Of a DNA stretch of 64,000 nt, positions 47,425-58,863 are shown piece after piece. The position numbers were made by a program, and so were the translations under genes. This stretch comes from Flavobacterium chungbukense. Its GTDB lineage: Bacteria > Bacteroidota > Bacteroidia > Flavobacteriales > Flavobacteriaceae. The stretch spans positions 868,001-932,000 of the forward strand of contig NZ_JAJGZV010000002.1 in the NCBI RefSeq assembly GCF_020805785.1. Reading direction: 5' to 3'. Under the pieces are notes generated by a model. It saw only the letters and a program-made list of their open reading frames with translations. It did no database searches and had not been told where the DNA came from. The first letter of the stretch is position 1. Every line of letters begins with the position of its first letter.

Positions 47425-50415
47425 TTATGCTTTGTTGTGTTTGTCTTCGATTGTATGTTTCTCATCATTCGAAATCGTATCTACCAATACTGGAGTTGCG
47501 ATAAATAATGAAGAGTAAGTACCAACAATAATACCGATTAACATTGCAAAGATAAATCCTCTGATTGATTCTCCACCAAAAATAAACATTGTTAATAATA
47601 CAATGATCATCATTAATGAAGTATTCAATGTTCTTGATAATGTAGTATTAATAGAAGCGTTTACGATATCTTCAAAACTTCCTTTACGGTTTCCAATGAT
47701 AAACTCTCTCACCCTGTCAAATACAATTACTGTATCGTTCATAGAGTAACCAATTACCGTTAAAATCGCAGCGATAAAGTGCTGATCCATTTCCATGTGG
47801 AAAGGCATGAATTTATAACATAATGAATAAATTCCTAATACAAATACAACGTCATGCGCAACAGCTGCAATTGCACCTAATGAATACTGCCATTTACGGA
47901 AAGATATCATTAAGTATAAGAAAATAACTGCCATCGCACCAAGAACTGCCCAGTATGAGTTAGTTTTAATATCTTCCGAAATAGAAGCTCCAACTTTAGA
48001 AGCCTGTAACACCCCTACCGTTTTACCGTTGTAAGAGTTTATGAATTTATCATAAGTTGTATTTGGGAAATACTTCTGCAAAGCAGCATATAACTTTTGA
48101 TTTACTTCTTCATCTATAGCTACACCATCTTCTTTAATTTTGTATTTAGTAGTGATTTTCAATTGATCATCATCTCCTAAAATTTTAGCTTCAACTGGAG
48201 TACCGAAAGCAGCAGATAATTCATCTGAAACTGCGGTAGCATCTACAGCTTTTTCAAATTTAACTTGGAAAGTTCTACCTCCAACAAAATCAACACCTTC
48301 ATCTAATCCGTTAACGAAGAAGATAGAAACTAAACTTACTACTGTTACAATAGAAGAGAAGATATAAGTGAATTTTTTAACTTTAATAAAATCAAAGTGG
48401 AAGTTTGTAAACCAGTTTTTAGTAATGTTTGTTGAGAAAGTCAAATCTGCTTTTCCAGCAATATTTCTATCAATAAAAATTCTAGCAATAAAAATTGAAG
48501 TAAACAATGAAGTTACGATACCAATTAATAATGTTAAAGCGAAACCTTTAATTGGTCCTGTTCCAAAAATAAACAAGATAGCTCCAGTTAAAACGTGAGT
48601 AACGTTAGCATCAATAATAGAACGCATTGCACCATGCCATCCGTAAGAAGCTGCAACTGCCTCAGAAAGTGATTTTCCTTCACGTAATTCTTCTTTTGCT
48701 CTTTCGTAAATAATAATGTTAGCATCTACCGCAGTACCCAATGTTAATACGATACCTGCAATACCTGGTAATGTCAGTACAAAACCAAAACTTGCCATAA
48801 TTCCGAATAAGAATAGTAAGTTTAATAATAAAGCAAGGTTAGCATACCAACCAGCTTTACCATAATAGAATACCATCCAAACACAAACTAATAAGAATCC
48901 TAATACAGAAGAAATTGTACCTGCATCAATAGCCGCTTGTCCTAAAGATGGACCAACAACAGTTGACTGAATAATATCTGCAGAAGCTGGTAATTTACCC
49001 GCATTTAATACGTTAGCTAAATCTTTTGTTTCAGCAACATCAAAAGAACCTGTAATTTCAGATCTTCCTCCAGCAATAGGACCACTTGTTACACCTGGAG
49101 CAGAATACACGATATCATCTAAAACAATAGCAATATAACTTTTTTGAGCAAAAGCTCTACCTGTAAGTTCTTCCCAAACTTTAGCACCTTGACTGTTCAT
49201 TTGCATAGAAACAGCAGGTTTACCCATTTGGTCAAAAGTATCTTTTGCATCAGTAACAACACCACCGCTCATCGCTGGGTTATTATCTCTATTTCCTTTT
49301 AAAGCATATAATTCAACAACTTCAAGATCTTTTGCCGTTGCTAAATCTTTTGCTTTCTGATCTTTAATTGTAGTTGGTTTACTCCAAACAAATTTAGCAT
49401 AATGCTGGTCAGCAGCTAATAAAACTCTAATTTCTGGTCTTTTTAAATAACCATTAATAGCAGCAGTATCTTTTGTAGCAAAGTAACCTAAAACTGGTCC
49501 ACCACCTTGACCAACGATTTTATCAAATAAAGGATTATTTCCTTTCTTAACATCAGCAGAATCTTTAGTGTCTGTCAATAAAGCATTCAATGAATCTTTA
49601 GCAACAGTTTTTGTTTCTACTTTAGAAACTTCAGTTTTCTTTAAAGCTTCGTTAGCAGCAACTAAGAAATTTCCAATTTCTTCCATTTTATAGGTTTCCC
49701 AGAACTCTAATTGAGCTTTTCCACCTAATAATTTTTTAATTCTATCCACATCCTTAGCACCTGGAAGCTCAACTAAGATTCTTCCTGTTTCTCCTAATTT
49801 TTGGATGTTTGGTTGCGTAACACCAAATTTGTCAATACGTTCTCTTAATACTTTAAAAGCACTTTCTACAGACTCATCAACTTTTCTTTTGATAACTTTT
49901 TGAACCTGAGCATCAGACATTTGAAAGTCTACTCCACCCTCTCCTTGAAGACTTCTGTTAGCAAAAATATCTGGCGAAGCCAATTTTACAGAACCTTTAG
50001 AATTTGCTTCGAAAGCTTCAAAAAACTTATTTAAATATGTTTTGTTTCCTTCTAAATTTGCAGATGCATCAGCTAATGATTTATTAAAAACTGGATTTTT
50101 AGAATTATTAGCCAAACCTTTCAATACGTCTTTAATAGAAATTTGAAGAATAACGTTGATTCCTCCTTCTAAGTCAAGACCTTTATTAAGCTGCTTGTTT
50201 TTCACTTCATTGTAAGTGAAATCAGTAAAACCAAGATTTAATACTTTTTCTTTACCAATAGAATCTAAATATTTCAGCTCTTTATCAGGATTGTCCCCTG
50301 CAAAAGCTTTAGCTTCACTTTTGACACCATTTGCCACAAAAGTGAATGATAGTTGGTAAATACTTACCAATGCAAATAGAATTGCGAAAAATTTAATAAG
50401 TCCTTTATTCTGCAT
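47425..50415 (-). CDS. secDF: SecDF fusion, protein translocase subunit
   Basis: The 996-residue inner-membrane protein unites SecD and SecF and uses the proton gradient to pull secreted proteins through SecYEG. SecD part: helix 1, then the P1 head (LNKGLDLEGGINVILQIS), the long inserted region (about residues 250-430), and the block GKPAVSMQMNSQGAKVWEELTGR. The SecD membrane half contains GTAVDANIIIYERAKEELREGKS. SecF part starts near residue 660 with VDFVGGRTFQVKF and ends with YSMNDTVIVFDRVRE and NTSLMMIIVLLTMFIFGG. Fusion of the two genes is normal in Bacteroidota. It stands alone with a terminator. Confidence 0.97.
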   Translation of the reverse strand: MQNKGLIKFFAILFALVSIYQLSFTFVANGVKSEAKAFAGDNPDKELKYLDSIGKEKVLNLGFTDFTYNEVKNKQLNKGLDLEGGINVILQISIKDVLKGLANNSKNPVFNKSLADASANLEGNKTYLNKFFEAFEANSKGSVKLASPDIFANRSLQGEGGVDFQMSDAQVQKVIKRKVDESVESAFKVLRERIDKFGVTQPNIQKLGETGRILVELPGAKDVDRIKKLLGGKAQLEFWETYKMEEIGNFLVAANEALKKTEVSKVETKTVAKDSLNALLTDTKDSADVKKGNNPLFDKIVGQGGGPVLGYFATKDTAAINGYLKRPEIRVLLAADQHYAKFVWSKPTTIKDQKAKDLATAKDLEVVELYALKGNRDNNPAMSGGVVTDAKDTFDQMGKPAVSMQMNSQGAKVWEELTGRAFAQKSYIAIVLDDIVYSAPGVTSGPIAGGRSEITGSFDVAETKDLANVLNAGKLPASADIIQSTVVGPSLGQAAIDAGTISSVLGFLLVCVWMVFYYGKAGWYANLALLLNLLFLFGIMASFGFVLTLPGIAGIVLTLGTAVDANIIIYERAKEELREGKSLSEAVAASYGWHGAMRSIIDANVTHVLTGAILFIFGTGPIKGFALTLLIGIVTSLFTSIFIARIFIDRNIAGKADLTFSTNITKNWFTNFHFDFIKVKKFTYIFSSIVTVVSLVSIFFVNGLDEGVDFVGGRTFQVKFEKAVDATAVSDELSAAFGTPVEAKILGDDDQLKITTKYKIKEDGVAIDEEVNQKLYAALQKYFPNTTYDKFINSYNGKTVGVLQASKVGASISEDIKTNSYWAVLGAMAVIFLYLMISFRKWQYSLGAIAAVAHDVVFVLGIYSLCYKFMPFHMEMDQHFIAAILTVIGYSMNDTVIVFDRVREFIIGNRKGSFEDIVNASINTTLSRTLNTSLMMIIVLLTMFIFGGESIRGFIFAMLIGIIVGTYSSLFIATPVLVDTISNDEKHTIEDKHNKA

Positions 50416-50591
50416 TATTACTAAAAATTAATTATGTTTTATTTTTGTTTTTGTTTTAAAGTCCCATAAAATAAGCCCTGACATGATTTTTTAAAACAAA
50501 AATACGAGATCACGAATTACCAATTTTTTTTTAAACCGAGCAAATATATAATTAACGAAAATATTAACCAATTTATTTATTGATTAATCTC

Positions 50592-50621
50592 AAAAAAAAA
50601 GCTGCAAAAGTGCAGCCTTTT
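50592..50621 (-). terminator. Terminator of mdh
   Basis: GCTGCA-AAAG-TGCAGC with A9 on the plus strand, about 20 bp past the stop. Confidence 0.85.
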
Positions 50622-50640
50622 CTATTTTTTGCCGTTTTTA

Positions 50641-51576
50641 TTATACTAAAATCGTTTTTAGAGCATCATTCATGCTACGAACTGCATCTGCACTTTTCGC
50701 AAATAATGCTTTTTCTTGATCGTTTAATTTAATGTCTAAAATTTCTTCTACGCCATTCTTACCTATTATGCAAGGCACACCGATACAGATATCATTTTGA
50801 CCATATTCTCCTTCTACAAAGACAGAACATGCAATCATTTTCTTTTGATCATTCAAAATACTATCTACTAAATAGGCTACAGAAGCTCCTGGCGCATACC
50901 AAGCTGAAGTACCCAGCAAGCCTGTAAGCGTTGCTCCTCCCACCATAGTATCTGCTGCAACTTTTTGCAATACTTCTTCAGAAAGGAATTGAGAAACTGG
51001 AATTCCGTTGTAAGATGCCAGACGTGTCAAAGGAATCATAGTCGTATCACCATGCCCTCCAATTACCATTGCCGAAATATCATTTGCAGGCTTATCTAAA
51101 GCTAGTGAAAGATAGGTTCTAAAACGAGAACTATCTAAAGCGCCCCCCATACCTATAATTCTATTTTTTGGCAAACCAGTCGCTTTTAAAGCTAAATAAG
51201 TCATAGTATCCATTGGGTTAGAAACTACAACTATTATTGTATCAGGAGAGTATTTCAGTACATTTTCAGCAACTCCTTTTACAATTCCTGCGTTTATACC
51301 TATTAACTCTTCTCTTGTCATTCCTGGTTTTCTTGGAATACCCGATGTTATTACTACAACATCACTTCCAGCAGTTTTAGAATAATCATTGGTAACGCCA
51401 GATACTTTAGTATTAAAACCTGTGTTTGTAGCACATTGTGCAATATCCAACGCTTTACCTTCGGCAAAACCTTCTTTAATATCCAACAATACTACTTCGC
51501 TTGCAATTCCTCTATAAGAAATAACATCTGCACATGTAGCTCCAACATTTCCTGCTCCTACAATGGTAACTTTCAT
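50641..51576 (-). CDS. mdh: Malate dehydrogenase
   Basis: NAD-dependent oxidation of malate to oxaloacetate in the TCA cycle. The 311-residue protein starts with the Rossmann loop VTIVGAGNVGATCADVI. Substrate-binding arginines are in IPRKPGMTREEL (active-site loop) and in GGALDSSRFRTYL. The catalytic His lies in VIGGHGDTTMIPL. The loop and the LDH-like length place it in the LDH-type MDH group found in Bacteroidota. ATG at 51576 is used; the in-frame codon at 51585 is GTG and would add only three residues. Confidence 0.96.
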   Translation of the reverse strand: MKVTIVGAGNVGATCADVISYRGIASEVVLLDIKEGFAEGKALDIAQCATNTGFNTKVSGVTNDYSKTAGSDVVVITSGIPRKPGMTREELIGINAGIVKGVAENVLKYSPDTIIVVVSNPMDTMTYLALKATGLPKNRIIGMGGALDSSRFRTYLSLALDKPANDISAMVIGGHGDTTMIPLTRLASYNGIPVSQFLSEEVLQKVAADTMVGGATLTGLLGTSAWYAPGASVAYLVDSILNDQKKMIACSVFVEGEYGQNDICIGVPCIIGKNGVEEILDIKLNDQEKALFAKSADAVRSMNDALKTILV

Positions 51577-51688
51577 ATTTTTCACTTTATCGGTTATTAA
51601 TTTATTGTCTACTCCTTAAAAAGACAATTCGCTTAATTGTCTAGTAAATTTAAACAATTAAACGAATTGAAATTATTAATTTTTCATT

Positions 51689-53659
<1,971 letters not shown>

Positions 53660-53814
53660 CTAACAGGCAAATATATAAAAACGCAAGCTATATATCCAGT
53701 AAAATAGTAGTTAAAGCACTTAAGTTATCAACACAATTGTTTGAAAAACCTAAAAATATGCTTAAAAGAATAATTAAATTTGAATTTTCTTAAATTGCTA
53801 ATTCTTAAATTGAA

Positions 53815-53950
53815 ATTCCAATTTTTAAAATTCAAAATTCCAAGGTTAAAAGCAGAGAATAAAAAAACCGAAATAACATTATAAAATGCATTTCGGTTTT
53901 TAAATTTTTCATTCCTTTAAATTGAAATTTGGTATTTCAAAAATTGGAAT
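53815..53950. repeat. Imperfect palindrome around the M16 protease terminator
   Basis: ATTCCAATTTTT (53815-53826) pairs with AAAAATTGGAAT (53939-53950), with weaker pairing just inside. The terminator hairpin lies between. It occupies much of the 352-bp gap between gyrB and the M16 gene; the rest is AT-rich with nothing clear. Confidence 0.5.
53864..53900 (-). terminator. Terminator of the M16 protease gene
   Basis: AAAACCGAAAT and ATTTCGGTTTT form an 11-bp perfect stem around a 15-nt loop. A similar AAACCGAAA hairpin ends asnB at 56870-56912. Confidence 0.8.
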
Positions 53951-53981
53951 TTGGAGTTTTTATTTTGAATTTTTCTAAGCT

Positions 53982-56717
53982 TTATTGTTTTTTATTAAAA
54001 TCTCCTGCATAGATTGAAGTCATCTTTTCTAAACTCAAGTATTTTCTAATAACAGCATTAATATCTTCTAATTTAAGCGCTTTTACTTTGGTTTCTAAAT
54101 CATCATAATCTTCTAGCGGAATTCCATATTGCAAATAAGTATTCACCAATCCGATTAAAGTATTATCGTTTCCTAATCTTGTTTTTCTACCGTTCTGCCA
54201 GCTTCCTAAATTTGATTTCAATTCTTCGGCTGTAAAACCATCTTTTAGTGCTTTAGAAATTTCCTCTTTAGCTGCTGTTTCAACCGCGCTCTTTTTAGTT
54301 GGATTTAAAAGGGCAAAATATTGCCAGTATGCTACATCATTGGTAATCGGAACATTTAGGGATGCTCCCGCTCCATAACTTATTCCTTCTTTTTCGCGTA
54401 ATCTCATCGGAATTCTAGCACTCAAAAACCCTCCACTTCCTAATATTTCATTAGCCATTATAAAAGCTGGATAATCTGGGCTATTTCTATCCATTTTAAA
54501 ACTTACTCTTCCAAGCGCAACAGCGTTTTCTTTGTCTGGCGTTAAATAATCTTTATCTAATTTTTTAGTTTCAAAAAAGAGTGGTTTCGCAATTTCATAT
54601 TTTGATTTTGAATTCCATTTTCCAAAAGTATTTTCTAAGATTTTTGCTGTTTCTTTAGAATCTAAATCCCCAACAATACTTCCAACGCCATTATTTCCGC
54701 CTAAAATATTTTTGTAAAAATCAATTAACTCAGATTGTTTTATCTTTTTAAACGCATCAATTTGTTCTTGAGTCGTAGAAGTGTAAAAAATACTTTCTTT
54801 TGGATAAGAATTTGTTTGTCTTATAATCTCAGTAAAAGCAACTGCCTGCGGATCATTTAACCTTGATTCTAAATAAGTACTGTACTCACTGATTGTTTTA
54901 GTTAACTCATTTTGAGGGAAAGTCGAATTAACCAATACATCTCCTAAAATCTCCATTACTTCTTTAAAGCTTTCTTTGTAAGTTGATATATAAACAGACA
55001 ATGTTTGTTGATTAAAACTGAAATAAACGCTCGATTTTAACTGATCTAAACGATCCTGAATCTGCTCTTTGCTTCTTGTTTTTGTTCCTGTTTTAAGCAG
55101 TTCTGCCATAATACTTCCAACATTCGATTTTCCGGCAAGATCTTTTTCATTACTCACAGGAAAATTAAAAGTAGCCTGAACTTTACCTCCTTTTATCTCT
55201 TTTTTAATTACGCCATATTTAAGACCATTTGTCAGCTTTCCTTCTGTCAAATTTTGTTTTAAATTTTTAATTGAAGCTTCAAAATTTGCAACCTCTTTTT
55301 CTAAAGCTTTTCCTTTGTAATCTTTTGTAAGCGCAACAATTTGTTCATCTGTATATTCTATAGGTTTTATTCTTTGTTCATCTTTTGAAGGAATGAATAT
55401 TCCCACTGTTCTATTATTACTTCTGAAATACTTTTCTGCAACACGCTGAATATCTTCTTTTGTTAATTTTTCAACTGCATCTCGATACAAATAACCTAAT
55501 CTATAATCGCCAGCACCAATAATTTCAGTCAGATTAATAGCATAAGAAATGGTATTATTTTTAATCGATTCTATTTCTTTGATGATTTTTGCTTTTGCTC
55601 TGGCTACATCCTGATCTGTATATTTTACTGTTGTAATTTTATCTAATTCTGCTCGTACAACATCTTGAGTTGCTTTAATATCTTTATCGTTAGCTACAGA
55701 AAATCCGAAATACATATAACTTGCATCTCTTACAGTTGGCTGCCAAAAATATAAGCTAGAGACTTTCTGAGTTTCTACCAATGCTTTGTACAAATACCCC
55801 GACGGATCTGCAGTCAAAACTTCTCCTAATGCATCAAGAGCAGCGTAATCTTTATCTGCATAAGAAACCGTATGGTACAACGCTCCCATGTTTTTGCTGT
55901 CTCCTGCTCTTTTTAATTCTACAAATTTTTCACCATCTTGTGAAGGTTCAATTGTATACGTTTTATCTAAAACTCTTTTAGGTCTTGGAACAACTCCAAA
56001 ATACTGACCAATATATTGTAATGCTTTTTGTTCATCAAACTTACCTGCTACAACCAAAGTTGCATTGTCTGGCTGATAATATTTTTCATAAAAAACTCTA
56101 AGCGTATTTGCTTTTACACGCTCGATATCTTCTTTACTACCAATCGTGCTATTTCCGTAATTATGCCACAAGTAAGCAGTAGAAACGATTCTCTCTTGTA
56201 AAACTCTATCGGGTCTATTTTCGCCAATTTCAAATTCGTTTCTTACTACAGAAAACTCTTTATCCAAATCGGTTTGCAGAATAGTAGCATTTATCATTCT
56301 GTCTGCTTCCATTTCAATACTCCATTTCAGATTTTCATCACTCGACGGAAAAACTTCATAATAATTTGTTCGGTCAAGCCATGTGGTTCCGTTGGCATTT
56401 CCTCCTTTGTCTGAAAGCATTTTTTTGATGTCGCCCAAATTTTTAGTGCTTTTAAAAAGCATGTGTTCTAATAAATGCGCCATTCCTTTTTCGCCATAGC
56501 CTTCATTTCTAGAACCAACATTATAAACAATATTGACCACCATATTACTTTGAGAAGCATCAGGAATCAAAAGAACTTTTAATCCATTATTTAAAGAATA
56601 TTCTTTAACGCCCTCAACATTTGTAATAAATTTTGGCACTTCTGATTTTTGTGCGTAAACTGAGCTCACAGAAATTAATGAGCAGCATAAAATTCCACTT
56701 AGTAATAGTTTTCTCAT
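53982..56717 (-). CDS. M16-family zinc metallopeptidase (two-domain)
   Basis: Insulinase-type protease, exported, with two homologous halves. The 911-residue protein has a signal peptide (LLLSGILCCSLISVSSVYAQ) and the inverted zinc motif HxxEH as HLLEHMLF in the N-terminal half, with the downstream Glu in the EMEADRMINATI region. The second half (starting about residue 490, GLKYGVIKKEIKGGKVQATFNFPVSN) lacks HxxEH and is the usual inactive partner, with the conserved R..Y block as GISYGAGASL. Such proteins degrade short peptides in the periplasm. I use the ATG at 56717; a second ATG 18 bp upstream is also possible. Confidence 0.92.
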   Translation of the reverse strand: MRKLLLSGILCCSLISVSSVYAQKSEVPKFITNVEGVKEYSLNNGLKVLLIPDASQSNMVVNIVYNVGSRNEGYGEKGMAHLLEHMLFKSTKNLGDIKKMLSDKGGNANGTTWLDRTNYYEVFPSSDENLKWSIEMEADRMINATILQTDLDKEFSVVRNEFEIGENRPDRVLQERIVSTAYLWHNYGNSTIGSKEDIERVKANTLRVFYEKYYQPDNATLVVAGKFDEQKALQYIGQYFGVVPRPKRVLDKTYTIEPSQDGEKFVELKRAGDSKNMGALYHTVSYADKDYAALDALGEVLTADPSGYLYKALVETQKVSSLYFWQPTVRDASYMYFGFSVANDKDIKATQDVVRAELDKITTVKYTDQDVARAKAKIIKEIESIKNNTISYAINLTEIIGAGDYRLGYLYRDAVEKLTKEDIQRVAEKYFRSNNRTVGIFIPSKDEQRIKPIEYTDEQIVALTKDYKGKALEKEVANFEASIKNLKQNLTEGKLTNGLKYGVIKKEIKGGKVQATFNFPVSNEKDLAGKSNVGSIMAELLKTGTKTRSKEQIQDRLDQLKSSVYFSFNQQTLSVYISTYKESFKEVMEILGDVLVNSTFPQNELTKTISEYSTYLESRLNDPQAVAFTEIIRQTNSYPKESIFYTSTTQEQIDAFKKIKQSELIDFYKNILGGNNGVGSIVGDLDSKETAKILENTFGKWNSKSKYEIAKPLFFETKKLDKDYLTPDKENAVALGRVSFKMDRNSPDYPAFIMANEILGSGGFLSARIPMRLREKEGISYGAGASLNVPITNDVAYWQYFALLNPTKKSAVETAAKEEISKALKDGFTAEELKSNLGSWQNGRKTRLGNDNTLIGLVNTYLQYGIPLEDYDDLETKVKALKLEDINAVIRKYLSLEKMTSIYAGDFNKKQ

Positions 56718-56869
56718 AGATTTTGTTTGTATCATTTAGAATTTAAAAACATTCCTTTGTGATCAAATATAGTATTTTTCTTAAACCTAAAATCCTTGTT
56801 AACTTACTTTTAATACTTTACGGAAAGACGTAAAACAATCACCTTGAATTTTACAAATAGTACAAAAAA

Positions 56870-56912
56870 GAAAAACCGAAACTATACATTACATATCGTT
56901 TCGGTTTTTCTT
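56870..56912 (-). terminator. Terminator of the asnB paralogue
   Basis: AAAAACCGAAAC and GTTTCGGTTTTT-type halves form a perfect stem around a 17-nt loop, 17 bp past the stop. Confidence 0.85.
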
Positions 56913-56928
56913 TTATAACTTATTTTTT

Positions 56929-58545
56929 TTAAACTGTAATTCCAGATTTTACGTTTTCAAAATTTCCATTTAAATGCGCTGCATTTGCTCTTCCACTTGG
57001 GTCTAGGTTTTCCTGCCATTTTGGAATCCACTTACGAACAGTTTGTGCCGCGCTGACTTGCGGATAATATTTATGAAAAATTGATCGGTATAAATAAGCC
57101 TCTTTAGTTGTAGGTGAATTATACGGAAATTCTACATTTGCTCCAGCTAATTGCTCATCTGTAACTTGTGAACCACAATATTCAATTAATTCGTCTACCC
57201 AATTGTACCCAACTCCATCTGAAAACTGTTCTTTTTGACGCCATAAAATTTCTGAAGGCAAATATTGATTTTCAGGAACATCAAAAGCTTTTCTCAAAAT
57301 ATATTTTTCGATTCCATCGTAAGTCTTCGGTTGTTTTTCTTCCGTTTTAATTCGAATAGTAGTATCTAAAAAAGTAGTATCCAAAAATGGAAATCTAACT
57401 TCTAAACCATGTGCCATTGTTGTTTTATCGGCGCGAAGTAAATCTGCCGTAAACAACTTTTGAACTCTCTCAATTGTTTCATCCTGAAATTCTTCTTCTG
57501 AAGGCGCATTTCTAAAATACAGATGACCTCCAAAAACTTCATCCGCTCCTTCTCCCGACAGCACTACCTTTATTCCTTGGTTAGCAATTTCTTTAGAAAG
57601 CAAATACATCGGAACTCCAGATCTTACAGAAATAATATCATACGTTTCAATATGATAAATCACTTTTTCTAAAATCTTAACTCCTTCTTCAACAGAAAAA
57701 TGAACTTCATGATGTTCCGTCCCTAAAAATTGGGCTGCTTTTCTGGCCGCAACATTATCTGGTGAATCTGCATTTAATCCGATAGAAAATGAATGCAGTT
57801 TTTCTCCTTTTTCTTTTAATAATCTTGAAGTGACAGCAGAAATCAAAGAAGTATCCAAACCTCCTGACAACACAACTCCCAAAGGCACTTCTGCTAATAA
57901 GCGCTTACGAGTTGACTCCTCTAAGCTTTCACGTATAAGTCCTAAATCTAACGCTTGAGTTGCTTTTTTATGATCCTCATATTCTGGATGATAATATTTT
58001 ACAAAACCCGTTTTGGCTGTATAATAATGTCCTGGAGGAAAAGTCGAAAATGATTTACATTGATCTGCAATAGATTTCATTTCTGATGAAAAATAAATTC
58101 TTCCTCTTTCATCTAAACCATAATACAAAGGTTTTACTCCAATCGGATCACGACCTGCAATATATTTATCTCCATCAATGACAACGAATGCAAAATCACC
58201 ATCTAATTTATTACAGAAATCATATCCAAATTCCTCATAAAGATGCACAATTACCTCAGAATCTGACGCAGTTCTAAAAGTATGATGTTGTAAAACCGTT
58301 TCTTTAAGTTCCTGATAATTATAGATTTCACCATCGTGAATCATCCAAGCCTTATTAGTTCCTTGAATTGGCTGTTTGCCAGAATTAAGATCAATAATAG
58401 ATAAGCTTTCATGACAAAGCACACTTCCGTTTTCCATAATATGAATATCACTTTCGTCTGGGCCGCGATGCGACATTCTTTCAGAAAGTTCTTTTACGAG
58501 TTGTGGGGCTTTTCCTTTACCAATTACGGCCAATAATCCAGACAT
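56929..58545 (-). CDS. AsnB-like asparagine synthetase paralogue with degenerate glutaminase site
   Basis: A 538-residue homologue of asparagine synthetase B. The synthetase half is kept: the PPi loop is SGGLDTS (227-233), with VLSGEGADEVFGGHLYF and RQKEQFSDGVGYNW intact. The N-terminal glutaminase half is not: the nucleophile Cys after Met is Ser (MSGLLAVIG), the glutamine-binding Arg of HERL is Ser47 (HESLSIID), and the oxyanion Asn of NGEIYN is Asp71 (HDGEIYN). These replace E. coli-type C1, R49 and N74, all present in the adjacent asnB. It should therefore be unable to use glutamine and may use ammonia, a partner subunit or another amide donor. Own terminator; 318 bp from asnB. Confidence 0.88.
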   Translation of the reverse strand: MSGLLAVIGKGKAPQLVKELSERMSHRGPDESDIHIMENGSVLCHESLSIIDLNSGKQPIQGTNKAWMIHDGEIYNYQELKETVLQHHTFRTASDSEVIVHLYEEFGYDFCNKLDGDFAFVVIDGDKYIAGRDPIGVKPLYYGLDERGRIYFSSEMKSIADQCKSFSTFPPGHYYTAKTGFVKYYHPEYEDHKKATQALDLGLIRESLEESTRKRLLAEVPLGVVLSGGLDTSLISAVTSRLLKEKGEKLHSFSIGLNADSPDNVAARKAAQFLGTEHHEVHFSVEEGVKILEKVIYHIETYDIISVRSGVPMYLLSKEIANQGIKVVLSGEGADEVFGGHLYFRNAPSEEEFQDETIERVQKLFTADLLRADKTTMAHGLEVRFPFLDTTFLDTTIRIKTEEKQPKTYDGIEKYILRKAFDVPENQYLPSEILWRQKEQFSDGVGYNWVDELIEYCGSQVTDEQLAGANVEFPYNSPTTKEAYLYRSIFHKYYPQVSAAQTVRKWIPKWQENLDPSGRANAAHLNGNFENVKSGITV

Positions 58546-58863
58546 AATCTTTTATTTTATAATTCTATATTCAGTGCAGTTCACTTAAATTGAACATTAA
58601 AAAATCATTAAAATTTTTCATTCAAAGCAAAACTAAATATTAATTTTTGCTTTCGGTCATTAAAATCATTAAAATATTTAGCATTTAACGATAATAATGC
58701 GGGGTTTCAAATATATTAAAAGAAAGTTAAATAAATGCAATCCTTGATTTACAATCGTTTGAAAACTAAAGAAATTAACAGTCTAAGACAAGAAAAACGC
58801 TCCCTGTAAAGAGAACGTTTTTTCAAAAATATAATATATACTAATTCTAAAAATTAAACTTAT
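58546..58863. other. Intergenic region between the two asnB genes
   Basis: No gene. It holds the asnB terminator (58793-58823) and an AT-rich stretch with several AAAATCATTAAAAT-like direct repeats (58597-58680) that probably belong to the promoter region of the paralogue. No clear promoter boxes could be picked. Confidence 0.5.
58793..58823 (-). terminator. Terminator of asnB
   Basis: AAAAACG-CTC ... GAG-A-ACGTTTTTT stem with bulge, about 40 bp past the asnB stop, with an A-run on the plus strand. Confidence 0.6.
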